Positions 6,991-15,487 of a DNA stretch of 64,000 nt are shown here, piece after piece. Every line of letters starts with the position of its first letter. Positions within the stretch are counted from its first letter, which is position 1. The translations under genes were made by a program, and so were the position numbers. The stretch covers positions 1-64,000 of the forward strand of contig NZ_FUYV01000012.1 of NCBI RefSeq assembly GCF_900168165.1, read 5' to 3'. The notes under the pieces were generated by a model. The model saw only the letters and a list, made by a program, of their open reading frames with translations. It did not search any database and was not told the origin of the DNA. The DNA comes from Alkalitalea saponilacus (lineage in GTDB: Bacteria > Bacteroidota > Bacteroidia > Bacteroidales > Marinilabiliaceae).

Positions 6991-8622
6991 ATGGAATTGT
7001 TAAATGAAACGTTGGGTGGAATGCTCGAAAAGTGGGCAAAAGAGACACCCGATACTGATTTTATGGTATACCCCGATCGTGGACTCAGGTTTTCTTATGC
7101 TGAATTTAACGAAAGGGCAAATAACCTGGCCAAAGGTTTAATAGGAATTGGAATAAAGCCTGGCGATAAGGTTGGAATTTGGGCCAATAACGTTCCAGAT
7201 TGGCTTACCTTTATGTTTGCAACGGCCAAAATGGGAGCAATTTTGGTAACCATCAATACAAATTACAAGTTATCAGAGCTGGAATTTCTAATAAAGAATG
7301 CAGATCTGAATACTTTGTGTATCATCGATGGGTATCGTGACAGTGATTACGTGAACATGGTATTTGAGTTGGTTCCGGAACTGAAAGATTGCCAAAGGGG
7401 ACACTTAAAGTCTGAAAAATTTCCTATTCTTAAGAATGTGGTATTCATTGGGCCGCAGAAGCACAGAGGGATGTTTAATACCGCTGAATTGCTGTTGCTT
7501 GGAAGCCAGATGGACGATAAAATTTTGACCGACATCAGTTCAAAAGTTGACTGTCAGGATGTGGTGAATATGCAGTATACATCCGGAACCACAGGTTTTC
7601 CGAAAGGAGTGATGCTGACACACTACAATATCCTTAACAATGGGTATTGCGTTGGTGAAAATATGAATTACACCAATGAGGATCGTCTATTAGTGTGTGT
7701 CCCTCTGTTTCACTGTTTTGGGTGCGTATTAGCTGTTTGTGCCATTGTGTCGCATGGTGCAACCATGGTATTCGTGGAAGATTTTGATCCCTTGCGCGTG
7801 CTGGCCGGCATACAAAAAGAGAAATGTACCGCTATATATGGTGTTCCTACTATGTTTATTGCCGAACTGAATCATCCGATGTTTGATATGTTTGATCTGA
7901 CATCTTTGCGAACTGGAATTATGGCAGGCGCCCTTTGTCCCATTGAAACCATGCAGGAGGTAATGACAAGGATGCATTGTGAGGATATCATCATTGTTTA
8001 TGGTTTGACCGAAACTTCCCCGGGAATGACTGCCACAAGGGTGTTTGACACTCCTGAGGTGCGTGCCACCACCGTTGGTACCAATTTACCTTTTGTGGAA
8101 GTAAAAGTGGTAAACCCTGAGACAGGAGAAGAGTGTGCGCCTGAAGAGCAGGGAGAGATTTGCTGTCGTGGATATAATGTCATGAAGGGTTATTACAATA
8201 ACCCTGATGCCACTGCTAAAACCATTGATAAAGACGGGTGGTTGCACTCGGGCGATTTGGCAGTAAAAACCGCTGACGGTTTTTATCGCATAACTGGGCG
8301 CATTAAGGATATGATTATTAGAGGAGGAGAGAATATTTATCCCCGTGAAATTGAAAATTTCCTTTATAAACTACCACAGGTGGAAATGGTAGAGGTGGTT
8401 GGTATTCCTGACGAAAAATATGGAGAAATTGTAGCCGCATTTATTAAGAAAAAAGGTGGAGCTGCATTGACACAGGAGGAAGTGCAAGAGTATTGTCGTG
8501 GTAAGATATCCCGGTATAAAATACCGAAGCATGTATTTTTTGTGGATGATTTTCCGAAAACTGCCAGCGGTAAAATTCAAAAGTATAAGTTGAGGGATAT
8601 TGGTTTGGAAATGATTAACTAG
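6991..8622 (+). CDS. AMP-dependent acyl-CoA synthetase (ANL superfamily)
   Basis: 543 residues, full length for the family. The AMP-binding P-loop [12 protein letters not shown] lies near residue 195, followed by the ETSPG adenylation motif (YGLTETSPG, near 340), the YNVMKGYY and GWLHSGDLA segments, the hinge [20 protein letters not shown] and the C-terminal [11 protein letters not shown] with the catalytic Lys. It should activate a carboxylic acid with ATP and transfer it to CoA. The sequence resembles FadD/AcsM-like enzymes of medium chain specificity, but the substrate cannot be read. It is the second gene of the XRE-cupin operon and ends before a strong terminator. Confidence 0.92.
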   Translation: MELLNETLGGMLEKWAKETPDTDFMVYPDRGLRFSYAEFNERANNLAKGLIGIGIKPGDKVGIWANNVPDWLTFMFATAKMGAILVTINTNYKLSELEFLIKNADLNTLCIIDGYRDSDYVNMVFELVPELKDCQRGHLKSEKFPILKNVVFIGPQKHRGMFNTAELLLLGSQMDDKILTDISSKVDCQDVVNMQYTSGTTGFPKGVMLTHYNILNNGYCVGENMNYTNEDRLLVCVPLFHCFGCVLAVCAIVSHGATMVFVEDFDPLRVLAGIQKEKCTAIYGVPTMFIAELNHPMFDMFDLTSLRTGIMAGALCPIETMQEVMTRMHCEDIIIVYGLTETSPGMTATRVFDTPEVRATTVGTNLPFVEVKVVNPETGEECAPEEQGEICCRGYNVMKGYYNNPDATAKTIDKDGWLHSGDLAVKTADGFYRITGRIKDMIIRGGENIYPREIENFLYKLPQVEMVEVVGIPDEKYGEIVAAFIKKKGGAALTQEEVQEYCRGKISRYKIPKHVFFVDDFPKTASGKIQKYKLRDIGLEMIN

Positions 8623-8654
8623 AGATGGTTTAAAGCTAATTGCATTATAACAGA

Positions 8655-8689
8655 AGCGCCAAAACCTTTCGGTTTTGGCGCTGTTTTTT
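8655..8689 (+). terminator. Rho-independent terminator
   Basis: A 12-bp perfect stem (AGCGCCAAAACC / GGTTTTGGCGCT) with a TTTC loop, followed by G and six T residues, lies 32 bases after the acyl-CoA ligase. Confidence 0.92.
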
Positions 8690-8704
8690 AAACTATTTTA
8701 GTTC

Positions 8705-9778
8705 TTAGTTCTGACTACTTTTGAGCCCTTCAATAAAGCCAAAGTATGCAGGTTTTGGATTATAGTCCGCATCATACAAACAAGGCCAATCATTTAAACG
8801 GAAAAATGGCCTAATCCAAGAGTGGCTGTCAACGAATCCCCAGAAGGTCATTCCATATCGTTGTTCTGCTGGAACATTTCGAATATAAGCTTCTGCAAAC
8901 CACTGGTGTTTTTTCCCTTGGGCTTCCAACATTTCTTCTGTTACTTCGTCGTAAATTTGAATGCCACCGCCAGGGTTGTCATCATGTTTGTTGAAAATAA
9001 CATCAATTTCCGAAAGGTGAATCTGAAGTCCAGTCTCAGCTGCTCTTCGCAATGTGTATTCAATGGTTTCTTCATCAATATCCATTCTTATGTGCATCTG
9101 AAAACCAATTCCTGAAATGGGGACTCCTTGTTCCAGTAGTCTTTCAACCAGTCGTAAAGTAGCATTAAATTTAACGGTGTCGCGTTCAATGTTATAATCA
9201 TTATAAAACAAAATGGCATCCGGATCGGCTTTGTGGGCTAACCTGAAGGCTCTTGCGATAAATTCTTCACCAAAAGCATCGTACCATATTGAACTGCGAA
9301 ATTCCCCTGTATGATCCATTATGGCCTCGTTTACAACATCCCAGCCAGCAACTTTGCCTCTGTACCGGGAACCATAAGTTAGAATGTAGTCCTCCATAAA
9401 TTGAGCAAGCCAGGTACTGTCAGGATTTTTTTCCTGTAACCATCTTGGGGTGCTTGAATGCCATATAAAAGCATGACCATGAAGACGGAAATTATTTTCC
9501 TGGCAGAATTCGACAACTCTATCCACCTCTTCCCAATTAAATTCATTTTCTGCTGGCATAATTCGATGCATTTTCATGTCGTTATCCAGTGTGATGCTAT
9601 TAAAATCAGCTTTTATCATGCCTCTTAGTTGCTCATTGTTAAACAGCTGGCGTGGACTTGTTGCCGTTCCGATAGGAAAATCGGCATAGTCTTTAAGGCC
9701 TTTTTCGCTGCTGTTTTCTGTTTGATTGCTACACGATAACATTAGAATAGAAGCAAGAATTACAGTTAATAATTTCAT
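8705..9778 (-). CDS. Endo-1,4-beta-xylanase, GH10, lipoprotein
   Basis: 357 residues. It starts with a lipoprotein signal (ILMLSC, acylated Cys16), so it should be anchored in the outer membrane or periplasm. The GH10 barrel fills the rest: HGHAFIWHSSTPRWL near 100-114, the acid/base Glu151 in WDVVNEAI, the FYNDYN motif near 191-196, QMH near 227-229 and the nucleophile Glu257 in IHLSEIDV. It cleaves internal beta-1,4 bonds of xylan. There is no carbohydrate-binding module. It is not in a canonical polysaccharide utilisation locus; DUF3820 and aldo/keto reductase genes lie upstream on the same strand, 71 bases away, so cotranscription is uncertain. Confidence 0.95.
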   Translation of the reverse strand: MKLLTVILASILMLSCSNQTENSSEKGLKDYADFPIGTATSPRQLFNNEQLRGMIKADFNSITLDNDMKMHRIMPAENEFNWEEVDRVVEFCQENNFRLHGHAFIWHSSTPRWLQEKNPDSTWLAQFMEDYILTYGSRYRGKVAGWDVVNEAIMDHTGEFRSSIWYDAFGEEFIARAFRLAHKADPDAILFYNDYNIERDTVKFNATLRLVERLLEQGVPISGIGFQMHIRMDIDEETIEYTLRRAAETGLQIHLSEIDVIFNKHDDNPGGGIQIYDEVTEEMLEAQGKKHQWFAEAYIRNVPAEQRYGMTFWGFVDSHSWIRPFFRLNDWPCLYDADYNPKPAYFGFIEGLKSSQN

Positions 9779-9849
9779 TTTGTTTACTTTAAGTTTTAAG
9801 AAATGATTTTCGATATATTAAAAACAGCTCTAATATATAAAATATTCAA

Positions 9850-10092
9850 TTAACGAAAGGTCTCCTTTCGCAAGGGTTTTAAAAGGAATTCAAGCCCGTT
9901 TAGTTTTATTTCATATAAAGTGTGCAGCATCATTCCCAGTTTTCCTTGTGGAAAGCCTTTTTGATACATCCAAACCAGGTAATATTCAGGAATATCACAC
10001 AATACAGAACCTTTGTACTTCCCGTATGGCATTCGCATGGTGACTAAAGCCGTTAATATTTCTGGTTGTATACCGTTTGTTTGATTGATCAT
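9850..10092 (-). CDS. DUF3820 family small protein
   Basis: 80 residues, cytoplasmic, no signal peptide. The family signature is clear: MPYGKYKGSVLCDIPEYYLVW then QKGFPQGKLG (near 27-60). This family of small proteins is sometimes named putative quorum-sensing-regulated virulence factor and may bind nucleic acid; its role is not established. It ends 71 bases before the xylanase and begins 13 bases after the aldo/keto reductase, so it is probably cotranscribed with the reductase. Confidence 0.85.
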   Translation of the reverse strand: MINQTNGIQPEILTALVTMRMPYGKYKGSVLCDIPEYYLVWMYQKGFPQGKLGMMLHTLYEIKLNGLEFLLKPLRKETFR

Positions 10093-10105
10093 TTTTTCTT
10101 AAAAG

Positions 10106-10939
10106 TTAAAAGTCAAAATTATCCGGGTCAGCACCAATTCTTCTATTTTTGTCAAGTTTGTCTATGGCTTTCATGTCATCCTCAGAAATTTCAAAGTCAA
10201 AAATATGAGCATTGCTTTCAATTCTGTTCTTGTTGGCACTTTTAGGGATCGTGATAATTCCTTTCTGCAAGTTCCATCTTAGAACAACCTGCGCAACATT
10301 TTTGCTATACTTATTGGCCATCTTTTGAAGTTCTTTTATATCGAATACGCCACCTTGCATAAGGGGACTCCAGGCTTCAGGCCGAATATTTAATTCGAGA
10401 CATTTTTTCACTAAATCTGGTTGTACAAGTCTTGGGTGAAATTCAAATTGGTTGACCATTGGTTTTACATCACAATCTTGTATGAGGTCGTCAAGATGAT
10501 GAGCCAAAAAATTACTGACTCCAATAGCCCGCACTCTACCATCTTTATAAAGTTTTTCCAGAGCTTTCCAGGTTTCTTTGTACTTACCTTTTACGGGCCA
10601 ATGCACAAGGTAGAGGTCAAGGTAATCGGTCGATAGTCTTTTAAGTGATTCGTCAAACGCCCTGAGGGTGTTGTCAAAGCCCTGGTCAGAATTCCATACC
10701 TTGCTGGTGATAAATACTTCATCTCGGTTCAGATGCGCCTTGCTGATGGCTTCACCAACGCCTTCTTCATTTTCGTATATGGTTGCAGTATCAATATGCC
10801 GGTATCCTGCCTCCAAAGCCCATGTAACCGAGTTGATTACCTCAGAGCCTCCGCGACTTTTAAAAACACCAAGACCAAAATATGGCATCTCTACACCATT
10901 GGCAAGTGTAACAGTCCCTTTTATGTCGGTAAGTTTCAT
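10106..10939 (-). CDS. Aldo/keto reductase
   Basis: 277 residues, the normal AKR barrel length. The catalytic tetrad is visible: Asp50 and Tyr55 in HIDTATIYENE, Lys80 in ITSKVW and His113 in LVHWP. Cofactor-binding segments GVSNF and IPKSANKNRI indicate NADPH use. It is closest in style to the AKR5-like 2,5-diketo-D-gluconate or methylglyoxal reductases and probably reduces small aldehydes or ketones in the cytoplasm. The physiological substrate is unknown. It is followed at 13 bases by the DUF3820 gene. Confidence 0.92.
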   Translation of the reverse strand: MKLTDIKGTVTLANGVEMPYFGLGVFKSRGGSEVINSVTWALEAGYRHIDTATIYENEEGVGEAISKAHLNRDEVFITSKVWNSDQGFDNTLRAFDESLKRLSTDYLDLYLVHWPVKGKYKETWKALEKLYKDGRVRAIGVSNFLAHHLDDLIQDCDVKPMVNQFEFHPRLVQPDLVKKCLELNIRPEAWSPLMQGGVFDIKELQKMANKYSKNVAQVVLRWNLQKGIITIPKSANKNRIESNAHIFDFEISEDDMKAIDKLDKNRRIGADPDNFDF

Positions 10940-11040
10940 ACTAAGAGTGTTATATGGTTATTATATTGATGATTGCGTTGCAAAATCAGGTTTTGAAAGG
11001 TCTGATTTGCACTCTTAAATTAATGAAAAATTGCGTTCCA

Positions 11041-11075
11041 ACAAAAAACCGGTTGCTTTTTGAAGCAACCGGTTT
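11041..11075 (-). terminator. Rho-independent terminator of the DoxX gene
   Basis: A 13-bp perfect stem (11046-11058 with 11063-11075, core ACCGGTTGCTT) and a four-base loop. Read on the minus strand it is followed by six T residues. It separates doxX from the aldo/keto reductase. Confidence 0.9.
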
Positions 11076-11115
11076 ATGATGATTTTCAAATTTGCTGGAT
11101 ATGATCTTGTTTTCT

Positions 11116-11532
11116 TTATTTTTTTGAAATAAGGCCATCCAGTGAATATTTTCCAGACCCAAGGAAGAAAGTACCAAGGAATCCCGTCATGAATAGTAAC
11201 GCTAATTCTTTAGATCCGCCATCGGCACCCATCTGAAACCATGGGTCACTGAGATGTACAACAAAAGCTGCTACTGCCATGGTAAATATTACCGGTATGG
11301 AAGCGAGTCTGGTTTTAAACCCTACCAGCACCATTAAAGCTGCAAAAAACTCAGCCAATGTAACTAAAATAAGGCTTAATTGAGGGCCAAAAAATAAAAC
11401 ACCGAAGAAATCAGCTCCCCCTAGGAGCATTTGAAGTTTCGCCAATCCGTGTCCAAAAACCATGTAAAAACCAAAACCTATTCGCAATATCAAAGCTGCA
11501 AGGTCTTTCTCATTGCTTAAAAGTGTTTTCAT
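11116..11532 (-). CDS. DoxX family membrane protein
   Basis: 138 residues with four predicted membrane helices (about 12-30, 50-70, 77-95 and 107-125). The DoxX signature is present: LILRIGFGFYMVFGHGLAKL at the first helix and an AEFFAALMVLVGFKTRLA segment between helices 2 and 3. Members sit in the inner membrane and include subunits linked to quinone or thiosulfate oxidation and to redox stress, but small stand-alone members such as this one have no proven role. Transcribed alone, with its own terminator. Confidence 0.88.
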   Translation of the reverse strand: MKTLLSNEKDLAALILRIGFGFYMVFGHGLAKLQMLLGGADFFGVLFFGPQLSLILVTLAEFFAALMVLVGFKTRLASIPVIFTMAVAAFVVHLSDPWFQMGADGGSKELALLFMTGFLGTFFLGSGKYSLDGLISKK

Positions 11533-11683
11533 AACATACTGTATTAATGTAATTTAATTTTATGTGTTTAGTTTCTCAAATTAAAGAATAAACAGTATGA
11601 TTCTAAAAATGTTCAAAATTGGTTTTCGGGTTATCGATAAATCTACTCAGTTTATTGTTGTTAAGTTGCCGACATTTAAATAA

Positions 11684-12160
11684 TTAAGGCCATATGTAGG
11701 ATTCGTCTTCGTCATCCCAATAGGGCCCCCATTGTATTTCTGTTAAAATACCGTCTTCAAACCATAAGTTGAGACTTACATCGGGAATACTTCCTACTTG
11801 TTGGTTAACCAAATCTTCATCTGAGAGATCTTCTAATTCAATATCACCAAGATCCATCATTTCAATTTGCTGCATCACTTCTTCCTGGCTGAGGCCAATA
11901 AGGTTTATATCTTCAAACAGATAATCGGGAGAGCTCACGGCCAAAGACGTAAGTCGCCAATTATCTTCCTCATCAAAGGAAGCAGATAGCTCCAGTTCAT
12001 CATAATGCCAAGCAATGGAATTGCCGGTATCATTGGTTTCATCAGGCGTAAATTCTTCTATTTCATTTGGTTCGCCGATTATTGAAACAACCTCTTTCCT
12101 GGTCATTCCAAATTTCAATTTTCCGATACCGGTGCCAAGTTGAATGCTCTTTTTTAACAT
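11684..12160 (-). CDS. Hypothetical acidic protein with SmpA/OmlA-like N-terminus
   Basis: 158 residues, no signal peptide or membrane segment, acidic throughout. The beginning (GIGKLKFGMTRKEVVSIIG, residues about 10-28, then EPNE) has the GMxxxEVxxxxGxP pattern seen in BamE/OmlA-like and immunity-protein-like folds. The middle repeats this pattern weakly (INLIGLSQEEVMQQI, about 88-102), suggesting two related halves. I do not recognise a named family. It lies 65 bases after arfB on the same strand. Confidence 0.65.
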   Translation of the reverse strand: MLKKSIQLGTGIGKLKFGMTRKEVVSIIGEPNEIEEFTPDETNDTGNSIAWHYDELELSASFDEEDNWRLTSLAVSSPDYLFEDINLIGLSQEEVMQQIEMMDLGDIELEDLSDEDLVNQQVGSIPDVSLNLWFEDGILTEIQWGPYWDDEDESYIWP

Positions 12161-12225
12161 GTATTTGTGGTTTTATGGTTATGCTTATGTTAAAATAATA
12201 AACTTTGCAATTAATTCCTAATTGG

Positions 12226-12636
12226 TTACAAAAAATCTTTTTTTCTCAATCGTTTCTTTTCCCCTGTGATTTTTTTGTTTAAAATGCGTTTTGCAATGGA
12301 TGATTGTGTAGGTTTAGTGGCTTTTCTTGCTTTGTTGGTCTTAAGTGCACCTTCAATTAGTTGATAAAACTTCTCGATAGCAAGTATCTTATTTTTTAAC
12401 TGAGATCGTTCTTCCTGAGCTGTAATAATAATCTCACCTTTGTTGTTAATACGATTTTTTAATCGCCAAAGAATTCTCTCCTTCTCTTCCGGAGTGAGAA
12501 GAGACGATTCAGAAATAGAGAATCTTAATTCAATTTTTGAACTGACTTTGTTTACATGTTGTCCACCTGGCCCACTGCTTCTGGTGGCTATGAATCCAAT
12601 TTCTGAGATAAAATTTCTGTTTCTGATGTTGTTCAT
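12226..12636 (-). CDS. arfB: Alternative ribosome-rescue factor (peptidyl-tRNA hydrolase ArfB/YaeJ)
   Basis: 136 residues. It has the release-factor catalytic domain with GGQ at residues 24-26 (SSGPGGQHVNKVSSKIELRF) and a Lys/Arg-rich C-terminal tail (KRILNKKITGEKKRLRKK) that in ArfB enters the empty mRNA channel. It lacks codon-recognition domains, so it is not a class I release factor. It frees ribosomes stalled on mRNA without a stop codon by hydrolysing peptidyl-tRNA. Length is typical. Transcribed divergently from the S37 peptidase gene. Confidence 0.95.
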   Translation of the reverse strand: MNNIRNRNFISEIGFIATRSSGPGGQHVNKVSSKIELRFSISESSLLTPEEKERILWRLKNRINNKGEIIITAQEERSQLKNKILAIEKFYQLIEGALKTNKARKATKPTQSSIAKRILNKKITGEKKRLRKKDFL

Positions 12637-12904
12637 GCTTTATGCTCTCAAAATCTTATTTTTTACAATATCTGAAATATTCTTAGTGATTTCTAATTAT
12701 TGCATCATTTTTTGAATAAATTGTTTCCCGGTTTTCATTTGGCTAGTTGCAGATTGAAATCTGTTTATTATATTTTGTTTTTTTGCAAAGCCTGAAAGTT
12801 GATTTCTTAGTAAATTAATCATTGATTTACGATTAATTAATGTTCGCAAAAATCAGTAATTATTAGGTAATTCCTATTTTTACAAAAAACAAATACTTTT
12901 ATTT

Positions 12905-14191
12905 ATGCGAATTCGATATTATCACATTTGGACATCTATACTCATACTCATCTCGGTTTCGTGTTCGGTTCGATATCAAACTTTGAATGAACTGTATAAT
13001 AAGGAGCGTGATCTTATATACGAACAGATTGAAACCATTACGGGTTTCAATCAATCATTTTTGGTATGGATTGAGCAGCCTGTTGACCATCATAACCCCG
13101 AATCCGGCACGTTTAAACAACGTGTTTGGATCAATCATATATCGAATGAATCACCTGTGGTTATTGTTACAGAAGGGTACATGGCACCTCAAAATTATGC
13201 ATCAGAACTGTCACAGTTATTGGGTGCCAATCAGATTGTGGTGGAACACAGATTCTTTGGTGCATCCAGACCGGATTCAATTGACTGGCAATACTTAACC
13301 ATTGATCAGGCTGCGAGAGACCATCAAAACATCATTCAGATTTTCCGTAGGTTATACAAAGGGAAATGGGTGTCAACCGGAATCAGTAAAGGGGGACAAG
13401 CTGCCATTATTCACCGGGCAATGTTTCCTCGGTCGGTTGATGCTACTGTAACCTATGTGGCTCCTTTTAATCTAGAGAGGGATGAAAGGCGCTTGATTGA
13501 TTTTTTCGATCAGGTTGGGACTCATGAAGAGCGAGAACGAATACTGGCGTTCCAGAAGGAGGTTCTGAAGAGACGAAATCAAATGATTCCTATGTTTGAG
13601 GAGATGGCAGAGGAGAAAGGCTGGACATTTTCCATGGGTATTGAAAAAGCATTTGAGTTATCTGTCCTGGAATATCCATTTAGTTTATGGCAATGGTGTG
13701 TACCTTTGGATTTGGTTCCAAGCCCGTCGGTCTCCTCACGAGCACTTTTTGATCACCTTTACAGAGGCATCGATTTTAGCTACTTCACCGAGCAGGAGTC
13801 TGAACAAGTCGGGCCGTTTTTTATACAGGCCTACTCAGAGTTGGGTTATTATGGCTATTTGACAACTCCTTTGCAACCATATTTAAAAACCATTGATACA
13901 GACACAATCAGTTCGGATGGTTTAATTCCGGATGTTGGTTTTCAGCCGGTTTATCATCCACAACCCATTAACAATATAAAGAATCGATTACACAGATCAG
14001 ATCCCCGAATGTTGCTGATTACTGGAGGAAATGACCCCTGGAGTGCAACAACTCCGGACATATCGCGATTAAAGAACAGTATACACATAGAAATGGAGAA
14101 CGGATGTCATTTAACCCGAATAGAGAGTCTTCCTGATTCTTTGCGTAAGGAAGTGATTGAGACATTCAGGAAATGGAATCTGCTGAATTAG
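12905..14191 (+). CDS. PS-10/S37 family serine peptidase, lipoprotein
   Basis: 428 residues. The N-terminus is a lipoprotein signal (LILISVSC, Cys20). The alpha/beta-hydrolase fold carries VEHRFFGASRP near 117-127 and the nucleophile Ser161 in GISKGGQAA. The GGNDPWSA segment (acid) and NGCHLTR (histidine) near the C-terminus complete the triad. The GxSKGG pattern fits the S37 family of tripeptidyl or prolyl aminopeptidases rather than S28. It should trim peptides at the cell surface or in the periplasm. Single gene, with an AT-rich promoter region upstream. Confidence 0.88.
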   Translation: MRIRYYHIWTSILILISVSCSVRYQTLNELYNKERDLIYEQIETITGFNQSFLVWIEQPVDHHNPESGTFKQRVWINHISNESPVVIVTEGYMAPQNYASELSQLLGANQIVVEHRFFGASRPDSIDWQYLTIDQAARDHQNIIQIFRRLYKGKWVSTGISKGGQAAIIHRAMFPRSVDATVTYVAPFNLERDERRLIDFFDQVGTHEERERILAFQKEVLKRRNQMIPMFEEMAEEKGWTFSMGIEKAFELSVLEYPFSLWQWCVPLDLVPSPSVSSRALFDHLYRGIDFSYFTEQESEQVGPFFIQAYSELGYYGYLTTPLQPYLKTIDTDTISSDGLIPDVGFQPVYHPQPINNIKNRLHRSDPRMLLITGGNDPWSATTPDISRLKNSIHIEMENGCHLTRIESLPDSLRKEVIETFRKWNLLN

Positions 14192-14304
14192 TGTTTAATT
14201 GATTTTTTGGTTACATTTGATAGAACAAATAGGGATAGTTTATCCTTAAAGAATCGTATCCGATTCTTTTGAAATTAAGTGTTTAATCAAACTAAATTAT
14301 TGCT

Positions 14305-14598
14305 ATGGCGAGTGTTAGAAATTTAAAAAAGGACATAAACTTTCTGGCTTCAGAACTGGTTACACAGGCATATCTGAGTAAAGTAATCTTTAAAAAAATC
14401 AATGATGAAGAGTTAGATCAATTGATTTCTGATGCGTTGAATTTTAAAACGGAGTTTATTGCAAGGGTAAACCATCCCGATGGCAAGGATAACCCAAAAC
14501 TGGTAAAGAGCTATTTTTATAACGTTAGAAAAGATATGGTAACAAAGTTTGGGCAATTGCTTGATAAGGCGTCTGTTTTTCCTCCCGATGAGAAGTAG
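14305..14598 (+). CDS. Small conserved hypothetical protein
   Basis: 97 residues, basic N-terminus, helical, no signal peptide or membrane segment. The sequence (MASVRNLKKDINFLASELVT at the start, SYFYNVRKDMVTKFGQLLDK near 68-87) looks like the uncharacterised small cytoplasmic proteins common in Bacteroidales. The next gene begins 42 bases downstream in the same direction. No function can be assigned. Confidence 0.75.
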   Translation: MASVRNLKKDINFLASELVTQAYLSKVIFKKINDEELDQLISDALNFKTEFIARVNHPDGKDNPKLVKSYFYNVRKDMVTKFGQLLDKASVFPPDEK

Positions 14599-14640
14599 AT
14601 TTCTGCAAAGATTTGTGAAAGTGTTGAATGCAACAAGCCT

Positions 14641-15309
14641 ATGATCTTTTTTAACCTTAAATACGACAAAGTTTATTTGAATGCTGCCATGCTTAAATGC
14701 ATGGCAGTGCTTGTTTTTATGTCTGTTTCTATTGTATCATCCGGCCAAATAACACGAACATTTCACCGTGGACAGATGATTGAGAACTATCATGTGCTTC
14801 CATCAGATACTTCTATAAAACATGGTACTTATAGGTTACATTATAAAACACATTTAATTGAAAGCGGACAGTATCATAAAGGTAAAAAAGTAGGAGTGTG
14901 GATCTATTTTAATCTTGGTAATGCTTTTGAGTTCCAGTATAATTTTGATTTAGATTCCATTGTTCGGATTGCCGGGCACGAGCGGCAATCTGTTTTAAGA
15001 TTCGAGTCTCCATGTTTGTTTTTGGGAAGTCCTTTGGTACCGTATGTGTTTTTGTTGAACAAGGTCGGATACCCCCTTGATGCTTTTGAGGAAGGCATAT
15101 CAGGAAAAGTGGATCTATACCTTGTCATTTCACCGGATGGTGAAATTGTACATCGTTATGTTGGCAGCTCAGACCATAGGTTTTTAACCAGTGCAGTTTT
15201 ACAAGCCTCAAGGGAATTCCCGGATGACTGGCGGTGGATTCCGGAACGAAGACAAAACAGGAAGATAGAGAGTACTTACAAAATAACCATCTTTTTTGAC
15301 CTGCATTAA
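14641..15309 (+). CDS. Exported protein with MORN-like and TonB C-terminal-like regions
   Basis: 222 residues from 14641. ATG 14689 is an alternative start that gives a cleaner signal peptide (MLKCMAVLVFMSVSIVSSGQ). Residues about 60-95 carry a MORN/YwqK-like pattern (HGTYRLHYKTHLIESGQY then KGKKVGVWIYF). The C-terminal 75 residues resemble a TonB C-terminal fold (GKVDLYLVISPDGEIVHRYV then LQASREFP.DWRWIP). Such proteins are periplasmic and of unknown role. It probably shares a transcript with the preceding 97-residue gene. Confidence 0.7.
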   Translation: MIFFNLKYDKVYLNAAMLKCMAVLVFMSVSIVSSGQITRTFHRGQMIENYHVLPSDTSIKHGTYRLHYKTHLIESGQYHKGKKVGVWIYFNLGNAFEFQYNFDLDSIVRIAGHERQSVLRFESPCLFLGSPLVPYVFLLNKVGYPLDAFEEGISGKVDLYLVISPDGEIVHRYVGSSDHRFLTSAVLQASREFPDDWRWIPERRQNRKIESTYKITIFFDLH

Positions 15310-15487
15310 AGACCGATTAAATTTAAGTGTGCATATATTTGTCAATTTTTCAGATTGATATGGGAAAAGTATAGGCAATGATGCCCCGTTTTTAATCGAT
15401 AATTGTATTATGATTTATTTTTTAATCTATCTCACAATAATCACTAAGATCAGTGTACAAAACTTTAAAATAAACCAGATCAATTGT